DNA of 6,869 bases from Caldifarciminota bacterium (GCA_011049385.1 DSBX01000097.1:1-6869), one strand, 5' to 3'. Numbered from the stretch's first letter, positions 1 to 5,922 are shown. Made by a program: numbers and translations. Notes: generated by a model not told the origin, from the letters alone.

Positions 1-142
1 CGAAGGTGGACCAGCGTGTTCTTCTGTTGCCTGTCCTGGACCTTGACGAGGTGCTGGCCACGCGGGTATCATTCCTCACGTGCAAGCGCCGACCAGGGGG
101 TCACGATGTGCCGTGGCAGACCCTGTCCGCGGGCGGGGTTGC

Positions 143-170
143 TTGCGGGCGTTCGGCATCCGGTTATACT
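143..170 (+). promoter_or_regulatory. Predicted sigma70-type promoter for hicBA
   Basis: A -10-like hexamer TATACT (165-170, five of six consensus bases) is preceded after 16 bases by TTGCGG (143-148), a weak -35. It lies in a locally AT-rich patch just upstream of the hicB ribosome binding site, which predicts a short leader of about 12 bases before the start codon. This is a match by eye, with no experimental support. Confidence 0.5.
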
Positions 171-177
171 TTATATC

Positions 178-183
178 AAGGAG
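178..183 (+). promoter_or_regulatory. Ribosome binding site of hicB
   Basis: AAGGAG ends five bases before the ATG at 189. It decides the start: the open frame continues upstream to position 6 without a stop, but only the ATG at 189 has a Shine-Dalgarno site, and the protein from there begins like other HicB proteins. Confidence 0.75.
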
Positions 184-188
184 ATACG

Positions 189-395
189 ATGAAGTTTGTG
201 ATAACGTTGTCTCGGGATGAGGATGGGATGGTCATTGCCGAGTGCCCGGCGATTCCGGGTTGTGTCAGCCAGGGCAGGACCGAGGCCGAAGCCGAGGCTA
301 ATGTCCGCGAGGCAATTCAGGCCTGCCTTGAGGTGAGAGCCGAGCAGGGAATGCCCTTGACCGTATCCACCCGACAGGTCGAAGTAGCGATCTGA
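189..395 (+). CDS. hicB: HicB family antitoxin (short form)
   Basis: A 68-residue protein of the HicB (UPF0150-like) family, the antitoxin that binds and neutralises the HicA mRNA interferase. Seen: an N-terminal beta strand MKFVITLSRDEDG, the family-typical stretch CPAIPGCVSQGRT (residues 19-31), then an alanine/glutamate-rich helix (TEAEAEANVREAI) and a final strand. The length is only that of the partial RNase H-like fold; there is no room for the C-terminal helix-turn-helix or ribbon-helix-helix DNA-binding domain of longer HicB proteins, so autoregulation by HicB itself is uncertain. The stop TGA shares its A with the ATG of hicA (TGATG), which indicates translational coupling. The start is set by AAGGAG five bases upstream. 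The family assignment is firm from sequence pattern and from the partner gene. Confidence 0.87.
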   Translation: MKFVITLSRDEDGMVIAECPAIPGCVSQGRTEAEAEANVREAIQACLEVRAEQGMPLTVSTRQVEVAI

Positions 396-622
396 TGCCG
401 CCGGTACCGCTGCTCAAGCCCCGCGAGGTCATCCGGGCATTCGAGCGTCTGGGTTGGACGGTTGCCCGTCAACGCGGCAGTCATGTCATCATGACCAGAG
501 AGGGGCATATCGCCAGTCTATCAATTCCCGACCACCCCGAAGTCGCGCGGGGCACGCTTCGTAGCCTGGTCGCAAGAGCCGGCCTGACTGTCGGCGAGTT
601 CATCGCCGCGCTGGAACGGTAG
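395..622 (+). CDS. hicA: HicA family toxin (mRNA interferase)
   Basis: A 75-residue HicA toxin. Members have a small double-stranded-RNA-binding-like fold and cleave mRNA, inhibiting translation until bound by HicB. Seen: an N-terminal helix (PREVIRAFERLGW, residues 9-21), then RGSH (27-30) with the conserved catalytic histidine at 30, then the strand IASLSIPDHPEVARGTL (39-55) and a C-terminal helix (LTVGEFIAAL). The catalytic His and overall length are typical, so the toxin looks intact. It overlaps hicB by one base and has no Shine-Dalgarno of its own, so it probably depends on hicB translation. Its stop is 13 bases from the stop of the convergent larA frame, leaving no space for a separate terminator between them. 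Confidence 0.88.
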   Translation: MPPVPLLKPREVIRAFERLGWTVARQRGSHVIMTREGHIASLSIPDHPEVARGTLRSLVARAGLTVGEFIAALER

Positions 623-635
623 TCGCCAGCAGGGC

Positions 636-1867
636 TCAGTTTCCCAGTACCGGCACGACCCCGCCCGCGTCCGGGATGAGATAGACCTTGGCGTCCGGGC
701 CGGTTTCGGCCAGCGCGGCGTCGAGCGCGGACTGGGCACACCGAAACGGCCGCATGTGGGCCCTGCCGGCGGTCTCATCGTCAATCGCCATCACCGTCCA
801 GAGTCGGACGGTTTCCATTATCCGGGCGAGCCGGGCGGATTTGTGCCAGCCGAAGTTGCGCGAAGGCGGGTTCGTGAGCAGGTCCGCAGGCCGCGCGTAG
901 TCGTCGAAGACTTTGAGGAAGTCGTCGTCGCCGGTGCCCTGGCGGCAGGCGGAGACGCAGATGTGGATGCCGGGCGATTTCACAACCGGCCGGGCGAACT
1001 CGACCGCGCGTTGGGATTGGTAGAAGTTGATGTCGTAGGGCGCCTTGAGGACGCTGACGACGATGTCGGCCGGCTCCGGGACGGTGCGGGCATAGACCGT
1101 GCGGCTGTCGAGCGCGCCGGCCGCGAGCGTCGTCTCGAGGTCGCCGTAGTAGAGCGAGTGGGGGTCGTGGTTGCGGTCGAGGACGCACTGGAGCGAGAAG
1201 ACCGGCCGGATGACCATCCGGGCCGCCTCGGCCATATCTTCGTGCACCGGGTTGCTGGCGAGGCGCAGGGTTTCGAAGCCCGGCTCGATGACGTGGCGTG
1301 GTTGCGGGTGATGGTTTCTTCGCCGGCGATGCCGGGCAGGAACGTCTTGCGGCCGCCGGTGAAGCCGGCGAAGTAGTGGGGTTCGACCGAGTTCACCGCG
1401 ATGACCGCCTCGGTCCACATCAACTCACGGTTGAACCAGACGTCCGTGCCCCGGCCGGTGCGGCCGTTGAAGAAGAGCCGTTTCGAGTCCCGGCAGTCGT
1501 GAAAGCCGACGCAGTTGTGGTGCCGGGCGAGCAGGTCCGGGCCGAGGATGCGCTGGAGTTCATCGTCGGAAGGGGAGCGGTGGGTGCCGAGCGCGATGAG
1601 GATGCGGACGTCGCGGCCGGCAAGCAGGGGCTCGAGCGGGCTCAAGGCGAGGTTGTTGGGGGTCGGCCGGGTCTGGTCGTTGACGATGATGAGCACGCGG
1701 TGATGGCCGGTGAGGAACTCTTCGGCCGCGGCCGCGGCCTGGCGGAGCTGTTCCGCGATGTCCTGGAGCGGGCGGACCTTGTTGGGCTCGATGACGCCGA
1801 TGAGGTTGCGGTCCGGCACCGCCAGCGGCATCAGGGTCACGCCGAAGGCAAGCTCAAACTGCGCCAT
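636..1867 (-). pseudogene. larA: LarA-family nickel-dependent hydroxyacid racemase, frameshifted
   Basis: LarA enzymes racemise lactate or related 2-hydroxyacids using a nickel-pincer nucleotide cofactor. Two minus-strand frames together give one LarA-like protein of about 410 residues, near the usual 420-430. Frame 1 runs from ATG 1867 through residue 191 (TRPTP at 66-70, GTHR with His96, HYFAGFTGGRK with His164 and Lys174, RNH with His190). The matching frame resumes at 1295 with HVIEPGFETL and runs to the stop at 636. His96, His164, Lys174 and His190 fall 10-12 positions before the catalytic, pincer-binding and Ni-binding residues of the Lactobacillus plantarum enzyme (His108, His174, Lys184, His200). 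A one-base loss, for example CCC to CC at 1295-1296, explains the break; unshifted, frame 1 runs on to a stop at 980. Gln284 is kept, but the following Lys298 equivalent is Arg287. Start supported by GAGGAA. It may be a true mutation or a sequencing error. Confidence 0.83.
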
Positions 1868-1875
1868 CCGGAGCG

Positions 1876-1881
1876 TTCCTC
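1876..1881 (-). promoter_or_regulatory. Ribosome binding site of larA
   Basis: On the minus strand GAGGAA sits eight bases before the ATG at 1867 and overlaps the stop codon of the epimerase gene (TGAGGAA). The larA start is therefore 12 bases after the epimerase stop, consistent with one transcript. Confidence 0.65.
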
Positions 1882-2290
1882 AGCGCGGGTCCGGCGGCTG
1901 GCTGAGCTCGACCAGGACGCCGCCGGTCGAGGCCGGGTGGACGAAGGCGATCCGGTACCCGTGCGCGCCGGCTACCGGCTGTTCGTTGATGAGCCGGACC
2001 CCGGCGGCTTTGAGCCGGGCGAGTTCGGCCTCGATGTCGTCAACCTCGAAGCAGAGGTGCTGGATGCCCGGGCCGCGCTTCTCGATGAACTTCGCGACCG
2101 GCGAGTCGGGCGCGGCCGGCTGGACCAGTTCGATGCGGCTCTCGCCGACCGGGATGAAGCCGACCTCGACCTTGTTCGAGGCGACGTGCTCGCGACCGGA
2201 CATCTGAAGGCCGAGCAGGGCTTCCCAGGTGCTTGCCGCGTCGTCGAGGTTCGAAACCGCGATGGCAACGTGGTTGATACGTTTGATCAT
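1880..2290 (-). CDS. mce: Methylmalonyl-CoA epimerase
   Basis: A 136-residue vicinal-oxygen-chelate (glyoxalase-fold) protein that interconverts (S)- and (R)-methylmalonyl-CoA, linking the carboxylase and mutase steps. Seen: two beta-alpha-beta-beta-beta modules. INHVAIAVSNLDDA (5-18) gives the first metal-ligand His7, SRIELVQP (51-58) the Glu54 position, GIQHLCFEVDDIEA (75-88) His78, and GGVLVELSQ (123-131) Glu128. DSPVAKFIEKRGPGIQH and GAHGYRIAFVHP are characteristic of this epimerase rather than of glyoxalase I. The length is usual for the family. It lies downstream of the mutase gene after a 234-base spacer and 12 bases before larA, in the same direction. The start has AAGGAG five bases upstream. 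No key residue appears missing. Confidence 0.93.
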   Translation of the reverse strand: MIKRINHVAIAVSNLDDAASTWEALLGLQMSGREHVASNKVEVGFIPVGESRIELVQPAAPDSPVAKFIEKRGPGIQHLCFEVDDIEAELARLKAAGVRLINEQPVAGAHGYRIAFVHPASTGGVLVELSQPPDPR

Positions 2291-2295
2291 ATTGT

Positions 2296-2301
2296 CTCCT
2301 T
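2296..2301 (-). promoter_or_regulatory. Ribosome binding site of mce, possibly in a hairpin
   Basis: AAGGAG on the minus strand, five bases before the ATG at 2290. The bases at 2309-2314 (TCTCTT in the mRNA) can pair with AAGGAGA at 2295-2301 with one bulged G and a seven-base loop, and upstream CTCCT copies could pair with AGGAG instead. The binding site is clear; the folding is inference. Confidence 0.7.
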
Positions 2302-2320
2302 ACCTGCCAAGAGAACAGGA

Positions 2321-2524
2321 GTTACCGTCAAGAACGCCAGGAGTTCACGGCACGGGTGCTGGCGCACAGGGCTGTTACGGAAGAGGAGTAGTGAACAAGT
2401 GGTCCGGTGGGCGAGTGAGGACGAGAAGTCAGCGTCCATCGGCGTTAATCGGCGGTTGCTTCCGAGCCTCGGGTGCGGGTTCCGGCCTTGGAGTCCATTC
2501 CCCTTGGCGTTCTTGTCGGTTCAA
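2321..2524. repeat. Imperfect inverted repeat bounding the spacer
   Basis: The left arm at 2325-2343 (CCGTCAAGAACGCCAGGAG) and the reverse complement of the right arm at 2501-2519 (CCGACAAGAACGCCAAGGG) agree at 16 of 19 positions, including an unbroken 11-base core CAAGAACGCCA. Outside the core, AGTT precedes ACCG on the left and AGTTGA precedes ACCG on the right, so similarity continues with a two-base gap and reaches the mutase stop codon. It could be the ends of a small fold-back element or a long-range mRNA stem. No target-site duplication was recognised. Confidence 0.5.
2429..2458. repeat. Three-unit 10-bp tandem repeat
   Basis: Three adjacent 10-base units at 2429-2438, 2439-2448 and 2449-2458 follow the pattern TCnGCGTnnA; units two and three share TCGGCG and the third is most diverged (TCGGCGGTTG). 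The sequence resembles GC-rich versions of the ATCTGCGTTAATCTGCGG-type phrase that I recall as a common intergenic repeat in many environmental bacterial genomes; that resemblance is from memory, not from a search. Confidence 0.55.
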
Positions 2525-4174
2525 CTACCTGCGGTCGTGTTCGCCGAAGACCGTTCGGAGCGCGTCGGAGACTTCGCCGACCGTCGCGCCGGCCCGGACC
2601 GCGGGGAGTATCGCGTCCATCAGGTTGCCGTCGCCGCGGGCGGTCTCGGCGACCGCCGCCAGCGACCGGGCGACCGCATCGGTGTCCCGGCCCGCCCGGA
2701 ACCGGGTGAGTTCTCGGGCCCGGACGCGCCCCAGTTCTTCATCTACGCGGAGCAGTTGCGGCCGCTCGCTCTCCGCTTCGGCGTACTTGTTGACGCCGAC
2801 CACGATGCGCTCCCGCTTCTCGAGGTTCTGCTGGTGGCGGTAGGCGGTCTCGGCTATCGCGTCCTGCATGAAGCTCTGCTCGATGGCCGCGGTCGCACCG
2901 CCGAGCGTTTCGATCTTCTCGATGAGCCGGCGGGCGCGTTTCTCGATCTCATTGGTCAGGTGTTCGACAAACCAGGAGCCGGCGAGCGGGTCAACGGTGT
3001 CGGCGATGCCGGTCTCGTGGGCGAGAATTTGCTGGGTGCGGAGAGCGATCGTTACCGAGCGCTCGGTCGGCAGGGACAGCGCTTCGTCGCGGGAGTTGCT
3101 GTGCAGGCTCTGGGTGCCGCCGAGCGCGGCGGCCAGCGCCTGGTAGGCGACCCGGATGACGTTGTTGTCCGGTTGCTGAGCGGTGAGCGTGACCCCGCCG
3201 GTCTGGGTGTGGAAGCGGAGCATGCAGGATTTGTCCGAGGCCTGCCAGCGTTCGCGCAGGAGCCGGGCCCAGAGCCGGCGGGCGGCGCGGAACTTGGCAA
3301 CTTCTTCGAGAATGTTGGAGTGGGCGGCGAAGAAGAAGGACAGCCGGGGCGCGAACTTGTCGATCGCGAGCCCGGCCGCAAGCGCGGACTTGCAGTACTC
3401 TAGACCGTTGGCGATCGTGAAGGCGAGCTCCTGGACCGCGTCCGCCCCGGCTTCACGCATGTGGTAGCCCGAAACGCTTACCGTGTTCCAATTTGGGACC
3501 GCCCGGGCGCACCAGGCGATGATGTCGGTGACGAGCCGCAGCGAAGGCCGGGGCGGGAAGATGTAGGTGCCCCGCGCGACGTACTCCTTGAGCAGGTCGT
3601 TCTGAATCGTGCCACGGAGAGTGCCGGTGTCCGCGCCCTGGCGTTCGGCGAGCACGCAGTACATCGCGAGCAGGATGCCGGCGGTGGCGTTGATGGTCAT
3701 CGAAGTCGAGACCTTGTCGAGCGGGATGCGGTCGAACAGCGCGGCCATATCGTCGAGCGATGAGATGGCGACCCCGACCTTGCCGACCTCGCCCCGGGCG
3801 AGAAGGTGGTCGGAGTCGTAGCCCATCTGGGTGGGCAGGTCGAAGGCGACCGAGAGCCCGGTCTGGCCCTGTTCGAGCAGGTAGCGGTAGCGGGCGTTGG
3901 TCTCACGTGCCGAGCCGAAGCCGGCGTACTGGCGCATCGTCCAGAAGCGGGAGCGGTACATCGTCGGCTGGACGCCGCGGGTGAAGGGCCAGGTGCCGGG
4001 CTGGCCGAGGTCCCGGCGGTAGTCCAGCGCTTCGGCATCGAGCGGGGTGTAGACCCGCTCGACCGGGATGCCGGAAGGGGAGAGGAATTCGTCCCGGCGC
4101 TCGGGCGCGCGTTCGAGCGCTCGGGCGAGCACCTTCTGTTCCCAGTCGGTGAAGAAGCGGCGCAGGTCGTCCAT
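2525..4174 (-). CDS. Methylmalonyl-CoA mutase large subunit, catalytic domain only
   Basis: A 549-residue B12-dependent mutase TIM-barrel subunit that converts (R)-methylmalonyl-CoA to succinyl-CoA by a radical mechanism. Seen: entry region FTRGVQPTMYRSRFWTMRQYAGFG (65-87), SVAFDLPTQMGYDSD (108-122), TIQNDLLKEYVARGTYIFPP (189-208), SVSGYHMREAGA (233-244) and a C-terminal helical part ending at FGEHDRR. Tyr83 and Arg201 match the Tyr89/Arg207 pair that marks methylmalonyl-CoA specificity (isobutyryl-CoA mutases have Phe/Gln), and His238 matches the active-site His244. The length is that of split mutases; the C-terminal cobalamin-binding domain of 700-residue enzymes is absent and must be supplied by another gene not found here. 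The start follows the carboxyltransferase stop by three bases with no clear Shine-Dalgarno, suggesting translational coupling. It is followed by a 234-base spacer and then mce. Confidence 0.94.
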   Translation of the reverse strand: MDDLRRFFTDWEQKVLARALERAPERRDEFLSPSGIPVERVYTPLDAEALDYRRDLGQPGTWPFTRGVQPTMYRSRFWTMRQYAGFGSARETNARYRYLLEQGQTGLSVAFDLPTQMGYDSDHLLARGEVGKVGVAISSLDDMAALFDRIPLDKVSTSMTINATAGILLAMYCVLAERQGADTGTLRGTIQNDLLKEYVARGTYIFPPRPSLRLVTDIIAWCARAVPNWNTVSVSGYHMREAGADAVQELAFTIANGLEYCKSALAAGLAIDKFAPRLSFFFAAHSNILEEVAKFRAARRLWARLLRERWQASDKSCMLRFHTQTGGVTLTAQQPDNNVIRVAYQALAAALGGTQSLHSNSRDEALSLPTERSVTIALRTQQILAHETGIADTVDPLAGSWFVEHLTNEIEKRARRLIEKIETLGGATAAIEQSFMQDAIAETAYRHQQNLEKRERIVVGVNKYAEAESERPQLLRVDEELGRVRARELTRFRAGRDTDAVARSLAAVAETARGDGNLMDAILPAVRAGATVGEVSDALRTVFGEHDRR

Positions 4175-4177
4175 CGG

Positions 4178-5779
4178 CTAGAGCGGGATGTTGCCGTGCT
4201 TGCGGGGTGGGTTCTCGACGCGCTTGTCCTTCAGCACGTCGAAAGCGCCGATGACCCGCCGCCGGGTGTCCTTGAACTCGACGACCTCGTCCACGAAGCC
4301 GAGCTCGGCCGCCTTGAAGGGATTGCCGAACTTCTCCTCGTATTCGTTAACGAGCTCGCGGCGGCGTTCTTCGCGGTCTTCTTCGTCCTCGATGCCGCGG
4401 AGCTCCCTGCCGTAGAGAATGCGCACCGCGCCCTCCGAGCCCATCACCGCAATCTCGGCGGTCGGCCAGGCGTAGTTGAAATCGCCGCGGATGTGTTTCG
4501 AGGACATCACATCATACGCGCCGCCGTAGGCGCGGCGGGTGATGACGGTGACCTTGGGCACGGTCGCTTCGCAGTAAGCGTAGAGCAGTTTCGCCCCGTG
4601 GCGGATGATGCCGCCGTACTCCTGGCCGGTTCCGGGCAGGAAGCCGGGCACGTCTTCGAAGGTGAGAATCGGGATGTTGAAGGCGTCGAGGAAGCGGACG
4701 AAACGGCCGGCCTTGACCGAGGCGTTGATGTCGAGACAGCCGGCGAGATGCTGGGGCTGGTTGGCGACGATGCCGACGACCCGGCCGGCGAGGCGGGCGA
4801 AGCCGATGACGATATTCTTCGCCTGGAACTTCTGGACCTCGTAGAAACTGCCGTTGTCCACCACCCGCCGGATGATCGCGGTCATGTCGTAGGGCTTGCG
4901 GATGTCGTCCGGGATGATGTCCTCAATGCCCTCGACGTCCCGGTCGGCCCGGTCCCGAGGCGGCTCGGCGGGCGGGCCTTCGCGGTTGCTCGAAGGCAGA
5001 TAGGAAAGCAGTCGCCGGCATTCCTGGAGCACGTCCCGGTCATCCAGTCCTTTGAAGTGGGCGACGCCGGAGACGGCGTTGTGGGTGTCGGCGCCGCCCA
5101 GCGCTTCCTTGGTGACCTTCTCGCGGGTGACGGCGTGGATGACTTCGGGCCCGGTGATGAACATGTAGCTGGTCTTCTCGGCCATCAGGATGAAGTCGGT
5201 CAGCGCGGGCGAGTAGACCGCACCGCCGGCGCAGGGGCCGAGGATGCAGGAAACCTGGGGGACGACGCCGGAGGCGAGGGTGTTGCGCAGGAAGATGTCG
5301 GCGTAGCCGCCGAGCGAGTCCACGCCTTCCTGTATCCGGGCACCGCCGGAATCGTTCAGGCCGACGACCGGCATCCCGACCTTTGTCGCCAGGTCCATCA
5401 CCTTGCAGACCTTCTCGGCAAAGACCCGAGAGAGCGTGCCGCCGAAGACGGTGAAGTCCTGGGAGAAGACCGCAATCGGCCGACCGTTGACCAGCCCGTG
5501 GCCGGTCACGACCGCGTCACCGGCAATCCGCTTCATGTCCATTCCGAAGTCCGAGCAGTTGTGGACCCGGAGCCGGTCGAGTTCGGTGAAACTGCCCGGG
5601 TCGAGCAGGACGTCAATCCGCTCCCGGGCGGTCAGCTTGCCTTCGGCGTGCTGTTTTTCGACCCGCTTCGGGCCGCCCCCGCCGAAGGCCTCGGCGTTGC
5701 GGCGGGCCAGTTCGGCTCTGACCCGGTCGCGGTGGGTACCTTCGCCGGCCGGAGTCTGATTCTCGTTCGTTTCACTCAT
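4178..5779 (-). CDS. Acyl-CoA carboxyltransferase (propionyl-CoA carboxylase beta / methylmalonyl-CoA decarboxylase alpha)
   Basis: A 533-residue biotin-dependent carboxyltransferase with two crotonase-like halves. It moves a carboxyl group between carboxybiotin and propionyl-CoA. Seen: HAEGKLTARERID (44-56), FSQDFTVFGG (105-114), SGGARIQEG (144-152), GPCAGGAVYSPALTDF (181-196), THNAVSGVAH (232-241), ANQPQHLAGCLD (339-350), PGFLPGTGQEYGGIIRHGAK (378-397), AYGGAYDVMSSKH (417-429) and the family-typical end KHGNIPL. Asp423 corresponds to the Asp422 of Streptomyces PccB that favours propionyl- over acetyl-CoA. The N-terminal 30 residues are polar and variable. It is first in the operon, three bases before the mutase gene. 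Biotin carboxylase and biotin carrier genes, or the beta/gamma/delta subunits of a sodium-pumping decarboxylase, are not in the window, so PccB and MmdA cannot be told apart. The start has no Shine-Dalgarno and lies just after a predicted transcription start. Confidence 0.92.
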   Translation of the reverse strand: MSETNENQTPAGEGTHRDRVRAELARRNAEAFGGGGPKRVEKQHAEGKLTARERIDVLLDPGSFTELDRLRVHNCSDFGMDMKRIAGDAVVTGHGLVNGRPIAVFSQDFTVFGGTLSRVFAEKVCKVMDLATKVGMPVVGLNDSGGARIQEGVDSLGGYADIFLRNTLASGVVPQVSCILGPCAGGAVYSPALTDFILMAEKTSYMFITGPEVIHAVTREKVTKEALGGADTHNAVSGVAHFKGLDDRDVLQECRRLLSYLPSSNREGPPAEPPRDRADRDVEGIEDIIPDDIRKPYDMTAIIRRVVDNGSFYEVQKFQAKNIVIGFARLAGRVVGIVANQPQHLAGCLDINASVKAGRFVRFLDAFNIPILTFEDVPGFLPGTGQEYGGIIRHGAKLLYAYCEATVPKVTVITRRAYGGAYDVMSSKHIRGDFNYAWPTAEIAVMGSEGAVRILYGRELRGIEDEEDREERRRELVNEYEEKFGNPFKAAELGFVDEVVEFKDTRRRVIGAFDVLKDKRVENPPRKHGNIPL

Positions 5780-5790
5780 AATCGGGTAGT

Positions 5791-5819
5791 AAGCTAGGGC
5801 GAAGCGGACGTCCTGTCAA
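5791..5819 (-). promoter_or_regulatory. Predicted sigma70-type promoter of the methylmalonyl-CoA operon
   Basis: On the minus strand a perfect -35 TTGACA (5819 to 5814) is followed by a 17-base spacer and TAGCTT (5796 to 5791, three of six -10 bases). Transcription would start near 5784, only about five bases before the ATG at 5779, and no Shine-Dalgarno lies in between. The operon mRNA may therefore be leaderless. Confidence 0.55.
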
Positions 5820-5843
5820 GCGGAGCGAGGGCGAAACCGGCGG

Positions 5844-5871
5844 TTGACTGTCACGGCGGCGGGGCTATGAT
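5844..5871 (+). promoter_or_regulatory. Predicted sigma70-type promoter of the aminotransferase gene
   Basis: TTGACT (5844-5849), a 16-base spacer and TATGAT (5866-5871, five of six -10 bases). A start near 5878 gives a leader of about 97 bases. The two -35 boxes of the divergent promoters are only 24 bases apart, so a single regulator bound between them could affect both. Confidence 0.65.
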
Positions 5872-5922
5872 TGGGCGTCGTTTCACTTTAACAGCCGGCT
5901 CAGCCCGCCGAACAACTCCACT

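Larger units (their letters stand above)
2291..2524 (-). other. Non-coding spacer between mutase and epimerase genes
   Basis: A 234-base stretch inside an otherwise tightly packed operon (3- and 12-base gaps elsewhere). I see no conserved protein in any frame, in particular no B12-binding domain with a DxHxxG motif. It holds an imperfect terminal inverted repeat, a three-unit 10-bp repeat, an odd perfect palindrome CCGAGCCTCGG (2462-2472) and a repeated CAGGAGTT (2316-2323, 2338-2345). There is no clear terminator with a T run after the mutase stop, and no convincing promoter for mce. Confidence 0.7.

Noticed and set aside
1..75. Possible start of a minus-strand gene leaving the left edge
   Set aside because: Minus-strand frames stay open to the edge, but fewer than 30 residues are visible and none resembles a known protein start.
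6..188. N-terminal extension of HicB from a GTG at position 6
   Set aside because: The frame is open, but the extension has no HicB similarity and a promoter plus Shine-Dalgarno site lie inside it just before the ATG at 189.
623..635. Terminator between hicA and larA
   Set aside because: Only 13 bases separate the stops, with no hairpin followed by a T run on either strand.
980..1294. Tail of the first larA frame after the shift as a genuine C-terminus
   Set aside because: The sequence becomes Ser/Arg/Thr/Pro-rich and low in complexity, while the neighbouring frame carries clear LarA-like sequence.
1285..1305. Programmed frameshifting in larA
   Set aside because: No slippery heptamer of the X XXY YYZ kind lies in the correct frame at the junction.
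1298..3403. Long plus-strand open frame (701 residues)
   Set aside because: It is antisense to larA, mce and the mutase gene, crosses their boundaries, is rich in Arg, Asp, Glu, Gly and Val as expected from the complement of GC-ending codons, and shows no recognisable domain.
3806..5797. Long plus-strand open frame (663 residues)
   Set aside because: It is antisense to the whole carboxyltransferase gene and part of the mutase gene; composition matches a shadow frame in high-GC DNA and no domain is recognisable.
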